In this document: one piece after another, positions 1 to 8,654 of the stretch
Layout: every line of letters begins with the position of its first letter
Position numbering within the stretch: the stretch's first letter is position 1
DNA from: Endobugula sp047636495
GTDB lineage: Bacteria > Pseudomonadota > Gammaproteobacteria > Pseudomonadales > Cellvibrionaceae
NCBI GenBank assembly: GCA_047636495.1
Contig: JBLILH010000040.1
Location: 1-20,503 of the forward strand
Length of the DNA stretch: 20,503 bases
Direction: 5' to 3'
Program-made: the position numbers and the translations under genes
The notes under the pieces: model-generated
Told to the model about the DNA's origin: nothing
Database searches by the model: none
What the model saw: only the letters and a program-made list of their open reading frames with translations

Positions 1-3000
1 CCTGTGCCGCCGAAGAGAAAATCTTGCCCTGCATCAGCAATCAGAATATCGTTATCTGCGTCACCGGTGAGAAAGTCGTTATCTGTGGTGCCGTTTAATG
101 TGTCGGCGTTTGCCGAGCCATTAATAGGATTAGTGACATTAATAGTGACACTGGCTGTGGCGGTATCGCCGTTATTGCTTTCAATCGTGTAAGTAAACGT
201 TTGAATACCATTAAAGCCACCGGTTGGCGTGTATTGATAAGAGCCGTCGGCGGCCATAATAAGGGTGCCATTGGTCAAGCTCATGGGCGTATTCAGGCTA
301 ATAGCGGCACCATTAACTTCGGTCACGCTGAAACCAGCGACGGTTTGATAGTTATCTAGTACCTGCATACTGGTCAGCGCAGCTTCATAAAAATTGAAAA
401 TGGCTATTTCACCTTCAAATGCAGAGGGGGAATTAAAATTAATACCCTCATTATTAAAACCTAAGCCAGCATCATTACGGCCATCCCAATCGGAAATAAG
501 CCCGCCAGTATCTTGCGCCGCTAATGTGCCATTGACATAAAGATCGATATTACCGTTATCTGTAACAACACCTACCATTTGAATAAATTCAGCGGTGGGA
601 TCAATACCTATAACCGCTAAATCAAAACTGAGCTGAACGTGATCACCGCCTGCTTTAACAAAAAACTCAACCACTGTGCCATTCATTCGAATGGAAATAC
701 CATTACCCGTCGCCCCACTTTCAAACAACACATCATGATCGGCTATATCGGCAGCCCGAAACCACAATTCAAAACTAGCGGAGTCATTGGTAGGATCGCC
801 CGCGATACTCGTAAAGGAATCATCATCGCCTAACAAATCAGAAAACTGTGCCCCAGTACTATCCCCAGGGTTCACATTAAAGCGATAGGCTTCGGTAATA
901 CCTGGCAATGCAGATGTCACCGCATTAGGGGTGTAATTGCTAACGCCTAAAAAGTCCCAGAAAAAATTCGTGCTAGGGGGCGTCGCACTGGTGTTTTCCC
1001 AACTGCCATCACCTTCGGTATCTTCCGATGCATCATAGTGTAACGTTAATCCTGTAGACAGAACGGTTCCAGTACTTAGATTATCATCTGAATCGGCAAT
1101 GTTATCGCTGATAACATTGCCGTTAACAACGGTGCCTTCACTTACGTTAGCGTTATTGTCAGTAGCATTAATATCTACTCCCGAGATAGAAATATTAATA
1201 TCATGTGTCGTACCGTCAACACTCGTTATCTCAATAGTGTCAACAACCGTATCGCTAGAGGCCAATGCCTGGATAGCACTCTGGCTATTATCAGCGGTGT
1301 AAGACCAGATGCCGGCAGCATCAATAGTCAAGCTACCATAAGTTCCTACGATAGATTCTGGGGTAAAACTGTTTTCCCCCACATCGGGATCGGTAATAGT
1401 CAGTGCACCCGAAGTATGCAAATTACCCACACTATTGAGAGTGTTATCTTCTGTTACAGCACCGGTATCTGTCCCTCCAATGATGGCCGCCCCATCGTCA
1501 ATGGTACCTGTTGCTGTAACACCACCCACCGTTAGGGTGACGGTCTCAAGGGTTTCACCAACAACATCACTAATAGTCGCAATCGTCACAGTAAAACTAG
1601 TAACCCCAGCAGGGACGGTAATATTACCGCCACTTAAGGTAACGCCATTGCTAAAGGTTGGAGAGTCAACGAAGTCGTCTACCACTGTTGCTGTATCACC
1701 CACTAAGCTAAACGCAAACGTAGTGTCTACTGAAGAAGCATTACTTAAGGTGACGCCATGAACAAGATTAACGCCTTCCGCTTGATTCTCATCCGTAATA
1801 CTAGCGATAGTCGGTGTCGCATCATTATTTTCGATCGTGCCAGTCGCTGTAATGCCGCCCACTGTAATATCAATGGTTTCATTAGACTCATTAATTGTGT
1901 CAGGATCTGTTTCAACCGTGACGGTAAAACTGGTCACACTCGCCGGCACAGTGATGGTCCCGCCACTTAATGTAACGCCATTACTGAAAATCGGCGGAGC
2001 CGTAAAATCAGTGCCTGCCGCAGTATTGCCCGCTAAACTAAAACTAAACGTAGTGGTAGCCGTCGAGGAATGGCTCAAAGTGACGGTGTGCACCAGATCC
2101 GTGCCTTCGGTTTCACTTTCCGTACTGACATTACTAATGGTCGGTGCAGCATCCACTGTTACCGTAATAGTGCCTGTATCGCTATCACCATTATGGTTTT
2201 CAATGGTATAAACAAACGTTTCTGTACCGGAAAAGCCACCCGTGGGAGTGTATTGATAAGAGCCATCGGCGGCCATAATTAGGGTGCCATTGGTCAAACT
2301 CATGGGGGTATCTAGACTAATAGCAACGCCATTAACTTCGGTCACGCTGAAACCAGCGACGGCTTGATAGTTATCTAGTACCTGCGTACTGGTCAGCGCA
2401 GATTCATAAAAATTGAAAATGGCTATCTCGCCTTCAAATGCGGTGGGTGAATTAAAATTAATACCCTCATTATTAAAACCTAAGCCAGCATCATTACTGC
2501 CATCCCAATCGGAAATAAGCCCGCCAGTATCTTGCGCCGCTAATGTACCATTAACATAAAGGTCGATATTACCGTTATCTGTAACAACACCTACCATTTG
2601 AATAAATTCAGCGGTGGGATCAATGCCGATATCGTCCAAATCAAAACTGAGCTGAACATGATCACCGCCTTCTTTAACAAAAAACTCAACCACAGTGCCA
2701 TTCATCCGAATGGAAATACCCTTACCCGTCGCCCCACTTTCAAACAACACATCATGATCGGCTATATCGGCAGCCCGAAACCATAATTCAAAACTAGCGG
2801 AGTCATTGGTAGGGTCACCCGCGATACTCGTAAAGGAATCATCATCGCCTAACAAATCAGAAAACTGTGCCCCAGTACTATCCCCAGGGTTCACATTAAA
2901 ACGATATGCTTCGGTAATACCTGGTAATGCAGATGTCACCGCATTAGGGCTAAAATTGCCAGAAGGATCAAGATCCCAAACCAAGTTAGTGCTAGGAGGT

Positions 3001-4757
3001 GTCGCACTCGTGTTTTCCCAAACGCCGTCTCCCGCAATATCCTCAGAGGCATCGTAATGTAAGGTTAAGTTCGAGCTTGTTATCGTTCCTGCGCTAAGGT
3101 TGTCATCAGAATCGGCAGTGCCATTACTGATGACATTGCCGGTAACAGTTGTATTTTCATCTGCGCTGTAGCTATTATCCGTGGCGGTGATGTTTACGCC
3201 AGTAATAGACACGGTAATGTTGTGGGTGGTGCCATCCGCACTAGTGATAGTAATCATATCAACAAGAGGAGCACTTGCAGGGGTCAGCGCTTGAATAGTA
3301 CTTTGGCTATTATCAGCGGTATAAGTCCAATTACCCGCAGCATCAATATCTAGGCTGCCATAGTTGCCTGTTCCGATTAGCCCTGTAGAGGCAATAAAAC
3401 TATCTTCACCTACATCGGGGTCGACAATGGTTAAGGTGCCGGTAGCGACTAAATTATCTGCCGGATTTACATCGTTATCCTCTACTAATGTATCGGTATC
3501 ATTGCCACCAATAATGGCGGTGGTATCGTTATCTACGATGGTGCTAACGGCAGTGATACCACCGACGGTTAGGTCAATAGTTTCATCTGATTCATCTAGA
3601 CCATCATCGATAGTGGGAATGGTGACCGTAAAGCTGGCAATGCCAGCGGGGACGGTGATAGTGCCGCCACTAAGAGTCACACCATCACTAAAAATCGGGG
3701 TATTGGTAAAGTCGGTGGCTGCGGCGGTATTGCCCGCCAAGGTAAAGGCAAAGGTGGTCGCCACGGCGGATGGAATACTTAAGGTGACGGTATGAACACT
3801 GTTGGTACCTTCGTTTTCATTCTCGCTAGTGATACTGCTAATGGTTGGCGCATTATCATTATCGTTGATAGTGGCCACCGCACTGACACCACCGATGGTT
3901 AGGTCAATGGTTTCATCTGATTCATCTAGGCCATCATCGATAGTGGGAATGGTGACAGTAAAGCTGGCAATGCCTGCCGGCACTGTAATATCGCCACCAC
4001 TTAAGGTAACGCCATCACTGAAGGTAGGTGGGTTGGTAAAGTCGGTGGCTGCGGCCGTATTACCCGTAAGGCTAAAGGTAAATCTAGTCGCTATAACAGA
4101 AGTATTCGTTAACGTAACGGTGTGTACTAAATTAGTACTTTCTGTAGCATCAGCTGAGCTAATGCTACTAATGCTCGGATTGAGATTGTTAAACGTACTA
4201 CTTTCCGTAGTACCTTCTGCGGGGGCATTGGGAGAAAGCTCTGTTGTTGTCAGTACAGTATTACTGGGAAGTGTTTCTGGTAATCCATTGGTAATATTGA
4301 CAATACGATTAACAAGAGAGTTATCTGTTGCATCGTCACCTCCTGCTGAAGGCGCTTCAAAGATTTCTTCTAGGTTGGTGTTTTCGTCTATGATAATCGT
4401 ACTTTGACCGTCTTCGTAGGCTGTTTGTATCTCGGCAGAGCTTGCGATAAGTTCATTGATGAGTGCTAGAAACTCTTGTGTCGCTGGTATACCTGCATTA
4501 GATAAATTATCGACCTTACCTAAGAGTGCCTTATCAAACGTTACTGACTCAGTATTGTTTATACTGACAACACCTTCTATCCCATCTCGCGCAATACTAA
4601 TAAGCGCCGATGCGTTATTAGATGTGACCACGGTATCACCTAAAAAAATGACGTCTTTAGCTTGAGCAATAACCGCCTCGCCTGATGCGCGAATAATTAT
4701 TGCCGTGCCATCTCCTTGAATTTCGTCAATAGAACCAATAATGGCTGTAGATATCAT
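1..4757 (-). CDS. LapA-type giant RTX adhesin, N-terminal part (runs off left edge)
   Basis: Reading on the minus strand is open from ATG at 4757 to the window edge (1,585 codons seen, no stop). A GAGG Shine-Dalgarno lies 6 nt upstream. Residues 1 to about 150 resemble the retention module of LapA-family adhesins: a short beta-rich domain beginning MISTAIIGSIDEIQGDG, then a linker with PSAG at 136-139 where the family usually has a [TPA]AAG LapG cleavage motif. Then come two Calx-beta domains (about 193-402), a VCBS-like domain (about 409-523), a LamG/concanavalin-like domain (about 561-790) and a cadherin/Ig-like module (about 799-866). The whole series is then repeated: Calx-beta 869-1085, VCBS 1086-1203, LamG 1234-1463, Ig-like 1471-1541. 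RTX-like Asp/Gly repeats start at about 1546. The likely role is a type I secreted surface adhesin held in the outer membrane by its retention module. Ligand and carbohydrate binding are inferred from the LamG fold only. Confidence 0.9.
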   Translation of the reverse strand, partial: MISTAIIGSIDEIQGDGTAIIIRASGEAVIAQAKDVIFLGDTVVTSNNASALISIARDGIEGVVSINNTESVTFDKALLGKVDNLSNAGIPATQEFLALINELIASSAEIQTAYEDGQSTIIIDENTNLEEIFEAPSAGGDDATDNSLVNRIVNITNGLPETLPSNTVLTTTELSPNAPAEGTTESSTFNNLNPSISSISSADATESTNLVHTVTLTNTSVIATRFTFSLTGNTAAATDFTNPPTFSDGVTLSGGDITVPAGIASFTVTIPTIDDGLDESDETIDLTIGGVSAVATINDNDNAPTISSITSENENEGTNSVHTVTLSIPSAVATTFAFTLAGNTAAATDFTNTPIFSDGVTLSGGTITVPAGIASFTVTIPTIDDGLDESDETIDLTVGGITAVSTIVDNDTTAIIGGNDTDTLVEDNDVNPADNLVATGTLTIVDPDVGEDSFIASTGLIGTGNYGSLDIDAAGNWTYTADNSQSTIQALTPASAPLVDMITITSADGTTHNITVSITGVNITATDNSYSADENTTVTGNVISNGTADSDDNLSAGTITSSNLTLHYDASEDIAGDGVWENTSATPPSTNLVWDLDPSGNFSPNAVTSALPGITEAYRFNVNPGDSTGAQFSDLLGDDDSFTSIAGDPTNDSASFELWFRAADIADHDVLFESGATGKGISIRMNGTVVEFFVKEGGDHVQLSFDLDDIGIDPTAEFIQMVGVVTDNGNIDLYVNGTLAAQDTGGLISDWDGSNDAGLGFNNEGINFNSPTAFEGEIAIFNFYESALTSTQVLDNYQAVAGFSVTEVNGVAISLDTPMSLTNGTLIMAADGSYQYTPTGGFSGTETFVYTIENHNGDSDTGTITVTVDAAPTISNVSTESETEGTDLVHTVTLSHSSTATTTFSFSLAGNTAAGTDFTAPPIFSNGVTLSGGTITVPASVTSFTVTVETDPDTINESNETIDITVGGITATGTIENNDATPTIASITDENQAEGVNLVHGVTLSNASSVDTTFAFSLVGDTATVVDDFVDSPTFSNGVTLSGGNITVPAGVTSFTVTIATISDVVGETLETVTLTVGGVTATGTIDDGAAIIGGTDTGAVTEDNTLNSVGNLHTSGALTITDPDVGENSFTPESIVGTYGSLTIDAAGIWSYTADNSQSAIQALASSDTVVDTIEITSVDGTTHDINISISGVDINATDNNANVSEGTVVNGNVISDNIADSDDNLSTGTVLSTGLTLHYDASEDTEGDGSWENTSATPPSTNFFWDFLGVSNYTPNAVTSALPGITEAYRFNVNPGDSTGAQFSDLLGDDDSFTSIAGDPTNDSASFELWFRAADIADHDVLFESGATGNGISIRMNGTVVEFFVKAGGDHVQLSFDLAVIGIDPTAEFIQMVGVVTDNGNIDLYVNGTLAAQDTGGLISDWDGRNDAGLGFNNEGINFNSPSAFEGEIAIFNFYEAALTSMQVLDNYQTVAGFSVTEVNGAAISLNTPMSLTNGTLIMAADGSYQYTPTGGFNGIQTFTYTIESNNGDTATASVTINVTNPINGSANADTLNGTTDNDFLTGDADNDILIADAGQDFLFGGT
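229..927 (-). repeat. Duplicated LamG-module DNA, copy B
   Basis: This stretch matches 2248-2946 at a constant offset of 2,019 bp with no indel seen. By eye there are about 30 substitutions in 700 bases. It encodes the second LamG-like domain and the following Ig-like segment of the left-edge adhesin. Similarity falls off on both sides, where the Calx-beta and VCBS modules are clearly more diverged. Confidence 0.9.
2248..2946 (-). repeat. Duplicated LamG-module DNA, copy A
   Basis: This is the partner of 229-927 and encodes the first LamG-like domain of the same adhesin. The offset is a multiple of three (673 codons), so the reading frame is preserved across the duplication. Diagnostic differences include GSND against GRND and KEGGDH against KAGGDH in the translated domain. 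Confidence 0.9.
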
Positions 4758-4940
4758 AGGGTACCTCAAACAATAGGCCGGTAGTCTACCTAAGGCTTAG
4801 TATCCTTAATTAAAACAAGAAGATAAAATACTTTTTTGGCATATAAATCCTTCTTTTATACCAGCGTGTATATAGGCATATAGGGGGATTTGATATAAAT
4901 TTTTAATACGGTATATACGCTAGGGTAGATGGCTTTTATT
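4758..4940 (-). promoter_or_regulatory. AT-rich leader of the giant adhesin with an imperfect inverted repeat
   Basis: This 183-bp gap lies between the fadJ stop and the adhesin start and should contain the adhesin promoter. It is very AT-rich. Positions 4863-4872 (AGCGTGTATA) and 4912-4921 (TATATACGCT) form 10-bp inverted arms with one mismatch, 39 nt apart. The SD GAGG is at 4764-4767. No convincing -35/-10 pair or GC-rich terminator for fadJ could be picked by eye. Confidence 0.35.
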
Positions 4941-7097
4941 TTAATAAAAATTTTTGTTTTTGTTTCTCATTTCAATTAATGATGTTGCAGCTTGGTACTG
5001 TATTCCATGGCTTTTTTCAAAATCACTCAGCTTGCTTATAATATTGTCGATGCCCAAGCTATCCATATAACGAAATGGCCCGCCTAAAAAGGGTGGAAAA
5101 CCAATGCCAAAAATAGCCCCAATGTCACCATCTCTAGGTGATTGAATGATATTTTCTGCTAAGCAGTAAGCGGCTTCGTTTAACATGGGGTAGAGGCAGC
5201 GTTCTACAATCGTTTCTTCATCCATGTCGATTTTTTTATGGATGTTTAATTCCTTGTATAAAATAGGGTCTACCAAGTTTTTTTGTTTGCTGCTGTAATT
5301 GTAAAAACCTTTTTTGACTTTTTTGCCAAGGCGCCCGTTAGCGATTAAGGTCTCTTGTATGCCGCAGCTTTGCATACGCTCGCCAAACGCTTTTTCTAAT
5401 ATTGGTTGTATCTTACTGCCAATATCAATACCGACCTCATCGAGTAATTTGATAGGGCCAACAGGAAAACCAAAGCGGGTGAGCGCTTGATCGATTTTAT
5501 CGAAAGCTACACCGTCCATGCCTAATTGCATGGCAGCGTTAATATAAGGTACAAGAATACGATTTACATAAAACCCCGCACCATCGTCTACGACGATGAC
5601 CGTCTTGCCCTGTTGTCGTCCAAAATTAACGGCAGTGGCAATGGTGTTGTCTGATGTGCCAGCGTGTTTGATGATTTCCAATAAGGGCATTTTTTCAACA
5701 GGTGAAAAGTAATGCATGCCAATAATGTTTTCGGGTCTTATTGCTTTCGCCGCGATATTTTTAATGGGAATAGAAGAGGTGTTGCTGGCGAATATCGTAT
5801 TTGGATTACCGAGAGCTTCGATATCCACTAGCATATCTTGTTTAACGGTTAAGTCTTCAAATACGGCTTCGATAATGAGGTCGCATTGTGCAAAGCCGGA
5901 ATAATCGAGTGTGCCAGTAAAACGATTGCTTTTTTGTTTGGCTTGTTCGGCTGATAATATGCGGCGTTTTGCTCTGTTTTTATAGTACTTATCAATATGT
6001 TGCTGAGCACTTAAAATACCATCGTGACGAATGTCTTTCATGCGGACACTAGCAGTGGTTTTATCTAGTGAAATCGTCGCAATACCTGCGCCCATCAAAC
6101 CGCCACCTAAAATGCCTAGCGTTGAAATACCTGTTGCCGAAAGAGTGGTAGGCGAGATCTTGCTGGCTATAAAGCTTTCTTTCTTTAATTCGGTAGTGGC
6201 AAAGTAAATGCCAATGAGTTGTTTTGCTTCTGCTGATGCGGTAAGTTCACCAAACTTTTGTGCCTCGTAAGCTAGCGCTTTATTAATAGGTTTATGTAAG
6301 CCGTATTTGATCACGTCAAGTATGGCTAATGGTGCGGGATAATTGCCGTAGGTTTTTTTAAGTACTTGTCGTCGTGCGGTATAAATAATGGCATGGCTAA
6401 TGAAGGGTAGTGATAATACATGTTGCTGTAATGAGGGGTTTTTACGACAGTTTATTACTGTAAGTGGATTAAAGATAAATTTTCTCGCCATTTTTTTTGC
6501 CGCATGTATAAGAATGCTTGCGGGTACTACTTCGTCAATCATCCCTAAGCGTAATGCGCGTTTGGCATCAAGTTGTTTGCCCGTTAAGAGAATGTCTAGC
6601 GCGGCAGGTAAGGGGATTAAACGTGAGAGTTTTGTCGTGCCAGTTGCGCCGGGCAATAAGCCTAGCATCACTTCGGGTAAGCCAATTTTTGTTTTGGGGT
6701 TGTTGGTGGCGATACGATAATGGCAGGCAAGCGACAGCTCATAACCCGCGCCTAAACAAATGCCATCAATAGCTGCAATATAGGGCTTCTTACTGTTAGC
6801 GATGGTTTGCAGCATAGTGTGTGCTTGTTGCACTATAGCTGTGCCTTCTTCAGCGGTTTGTGCCTGTTGTAACATCGAGATGTCTGCGCCAGCAATAAAA
6901 CAATCGGTATTGCCACTCACAAAAATAACCGCTTTAATATTGTTGTTCTTATCAATATCTTCGGCCAACAGAGTAAATTCTTCCATGACTTGTCGATTAA
7001 AAATATTCATGGATTCTTGTGGCACATTAATGGTGATGGTGTAAATGCCATCACCATCTAGTTCGGTTGATAAAGCTGTCGAGTTATTTTTTTTCAT
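4941..7097 (-). CDS. fadJ: Fatty acid oxidation complex alpha subunit (enoyl-CoA hydratase / 3-hydroxyacyl-CoA dehydrogenase), FadJ type
   Basis: This 718-residue bifunctional enzyme hydrates trans-2-enoyl-CoA and oxidises L-3-hydroxyacyl-CoA with NAD in beta-oxidation. The N-terminal crotonase domain (about 1-200) shows the oxyanion segment FIAGAD (67-72) and the two catalytic glutamates, E120 in GAGYE and E142 in GLPEV. The dehydrogenase part carries the Rossmann motif GILGGGLMGAG (328-338), FASNTSS (436-442), and the His-Glu dyad H462/E474 in the HYFSPVEKMPLLE stretch. The C-terminal dehydrogenase repeat ends with a GFPPFLGGPFRYMD-type motif. E. coli FadJ has 714 residues. It lies downstream of fadI on the same strand, but 213 bp away instead of overlapping or abutting as is usual. 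The call as FadJ rather than FadB rests on length and the FadI-type partner. Confidence 0.93.
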   Translation of the reverse strand: MKKNNSTALSTELDGDGIYTITINVPQESMNIFNRQVMEEFTLLAEDIDKNNNIKAVIFVSGNTDCFIAGADISMLQQAQTAEEGTAIVQQAHTMLQTIANSKKPYIAAIDGICLGAGYELSLACHYRIATNNPKTKIGLPEVMLGLLPGATGTTKLSRLIPLPAALDILLTGKQLDAKRALRLGMIDEVVPASILIHAAKKMARKFIFNPLTVINCRKNPSLQQHVLSLPFISHAIIYTARRQVLKKTYGNYPAPLAILDVIKYGLHKPINKALAYEAQKFGELTASAEAKQLIGIYFATTELKKESFIASKISPTTLSATGISTLGILGGGLMGAGIATISLDKTTASVRMKDIRHDGILSAQQHIDKYYKNRAKRRILSAEQAKQKSNRFTGTLDYSGFAQCDLIIEAVFEDLTVKQDMLVDIEALGNPNTIFASNTSSIPIKNIAAKAIRPENIIGMHYFSPVEKMPLLEIIKHAGTSDNTIATAVNFGRQQGKTVIVVDDGAGFYVNRILVPYINAAMQLGMDGVAFDKIDQALTRFGFPVGPIKLLDEVGIDIGSKIQPILEKAFGERMQSCGIQETLIANGRLGKKVKKGFYNYSSKQKNLVDPILYKELNIHKKIDMDEETIVERCLYPMLNEAAYCLAENIIQSPRDGDIGAIFGIGFPPFLGGPFRYMDSLGIDNIISKLSDFEKSHGIQYQAATSLIEMRNKNKNFY

Positions 7098-7129
7098 TGC
7101 AGTTATCTTTGTGTTTTTAAATATTAATT

Positions 7130-7270
7130 GTAACTACTCAGCTCACAGTAAAAATCGCGCTGAGCTGCGTTAAAAAATGATTATTTACACTTGTAAACTC
7201 ACATTTTTCGCCTTGCTAAGCACAATTTTGACTGCAATCTGAACAGTTACGGACAGTGCTGAGTAGTTAC
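7130..7270. mobile_element. Putative 141-bp MITE between fadI and fadJ
   Basis: Perfect 13-bp terminal inverted repeats, GTAACTACTCAGC at 7130-7142 and GCTGAGTAGTTAC at 7258-7270, bound a non-coding 141-bp segment. TATTAA occurs 2 nt outside the left end (7122-7127) and directly outside the right end (7271-7276), a possible imperfect target duplication. The element fills most of the fadI-fadJ gap and would be transcribed as part of any fadI-fadJ message, where the ends could pair. It has no coding capacity, so it would need a transposase in trans. A folded RNA element or operator-like repeat is the alternative. Confidence 0.5.
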
Positions 7271-7310
7271 TATTAAATTTTCGCAGTAAATTCCTATTTA
7301 TGGCTAGCCA

Positions 7311-8591
7311 TTACTCTGCTTCTAAAATCATTGCTGCACCAATACCACCTGCGGCACATGCAGTTGTTAGGGCAAGACCGCCGCCACGGCGTTTAAGTTC
7401 GTGTAGGGTTTGGGTGATAATACGTCCGCCGGTAGCGGCAAAAGGGTGGCCGTAAGCCAACGACCCGCCTAAGACATTGAACTTGCTCATATCTATTTCC
7501 CCCAAGGCTTTTTTACGCTGTAAAAATTCAGCAGCATATTGTTTCGAACCAAAGGCTTTTACGTTGGCTAACGTTTGGGCGGCAAAGGCTTCATGCATAT
7601 CAATTAAGGTTAAGTCATCTAGTGTCATACGGGCTTTTTTAAGGACTTTAGATGACGCTTGTGTTGGCCCCATCAGTAAATCTTTTTCTACCGTATTGGC
7701 GGTGAAGGCATAGTGTTTAATATAGCCAAGAGGCTCATAGCCTAATGCTTTGGCGACGGACTCTTTCATGAGTAATAGCGCGCAAGCACCATCGGTAAGC
7801 GGTGTACTATTGGCGGCAGTCACACTTCCGTGTTGACGATCAAAGGCGGGCTTTAAAGAGGACAATTTTTCTAGTGTTGAATCAGCACGAATGTTCTCGT
7901 CGCGTAGAAAGGCCTGTTTATAAGGCTCTACATAGGCCGAAATAACTTCTGCATCAAGCTTGCCTGCTTCCCAGGCTTTATGGGCTAACAGATGTGAGCG
8001 TAATGTCAGTTCATCTTGTGCCAGGCGGCTAATGCCAAAATCTTTTGCCATCTGTTCAGCGCTATCGCCCATCCGTAATTGTGTCGTATATTCAGCAATG
8101 GCGGGTGGGCTGGGTAATAGGTCTTTTAGACGTGTGCCTTTGAATGCTTTCAATTTAGCCCCCAAAGAACGCGCTTTATTGGCTGCGACCAACTTCATGG
8201 CAACGTTATCACTAAAACAAAAGGGCACAATACTAGACGAATCCGCACCACCGGCAATACCAATTTTAATATCGTTAGTGTGAATGCCGTCTACAATCGA
8301 AGCGACGGATTGAAAGCTGGTAGCGCAGGCACGAGACACGCTATAAGCATCGCAAGTCACCGGTATAGCAGTTCCCAGCACCACCTCGCGTGCAATATTT
8401 GGCGCCTTAGGCAACGTGACGACTTGACCATAAATGAGTCGATCAATGGTCGACGTATCAATATTGGTTTGTGCTATCAATTCTTTAACCACCATACGAC
8501 CGAGATCAATAGCGCTGACCTGTTTGAAAAAGGTCGCCTGTCTTGCGAACGGCGTACGTAAACCAGTGACAACAGCAATGCGATCGGGCAT
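7311..8591 (-). CDS. fadI: 3-ketoacyl-CoA thiolase (acetyl-CoA C-acyltransferase), FadI type
   Basis: This 426-residue thiolase cleaves 3-ketoacyl-CoA with CoA, the last step of beta-oxidation, and is expected to form the complex with FadJ encoded next. The acyl-accepting cysteine is C89 in SVSRACATS. The distal catalytic residues are H382 in GHPFAATGG and C412 in CAAGG. N-terminal DRIAVVTGLRTPFARQ and the DLTLIDMHEAFAAQTLAN stretch are near-identical to E. coli FadI (436 residues), from which this differs mainly by a shorter N-terminus. The ATG at 8591 has only a weak purine-rich SD. A perfect 17-bp palindrome lies 21-37 bp upstream of the start. A truncated paralogue lies at 14001-14359, and the CTAG at 8233-8236 is the unoccupied equivalent of the insertion site there. 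Confidence 0.95.
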   Translation of the reverse strand: MPDRIAVVTGLRTPFARQATFFKQVSAIDLGRMVVKELIAQTNIDTSTIDRLIYGQVVTLPKAPNIAREVVLGTAIPVTCDAYSVSRACATSFQSVASIVDGIHTNDIKIGIAGGADSSSIVPFCFSDNVAMKLVAANKARSLGAKLKAFKGTRLKDLLPSPPAIAEYTTQLRMGDSAEQMAKDFGISRLAQDELTLRSHLLAHKAWEAGKLDAEVISAYVEPYKQAFLRDENIRADSTLEKLSSLKPAFDRQHGSVTAANSTPLTDGACALLLMKESVAKALGYEPLGYIKHYAFTANTVEKDLLMGPTQASSKVLKKARMTLDDLTLIDMHEAFAAQTLANVKAFGSKQYAAEFLQRKKALGEIDMSKFNVLGGSLAYGHPFAATGGRIITQTLHELKRRGGGLALTTACAAGGIGAAMILEAE

Positions 8592-8611
8592 ATGGATTTT
8601 CTTCTTTTTAT

Positions 8612-8628
8612 AATAGGCAATGCCTATT
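8612..8628. promoter_or_regulatory. Perfect 17-bp palindrome upstream of fadI (candidate operator)
   Basis: AATAGGCA-A-TGCCTATT is a perfect dyad with 8-bp arms and a single central base, in the 63-bp gap between the chemoreceptor stop and the fadI start. No T-tract follows on either strand, so a terminator is unlikely. The size and symmetry suit a dimeric repressor of the TetR class. It does not match the E. coli FadR consensus or the usual PsrA site, so the regulator is unknown. Confidence 0.45.
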
Positions 8629-8654
8629 ACGATGCGTGGTGTTAAGACATGCTT

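Noticed and set aside
4..4665. Many plus-strand open frames opposite the left adhesin
   Set aside because: They are complements of Thr/Val/Gly-rich codons of the minus-strand adhesin, which reads as one continuous frame with recognisable domains.
8612..8628. The palindrome as a terminator of the chemoreceptor gene
   Set aside because: There is no T-tract on either strand after the dyad and the one-base centre cannot form an RNA loop without losing pairs.
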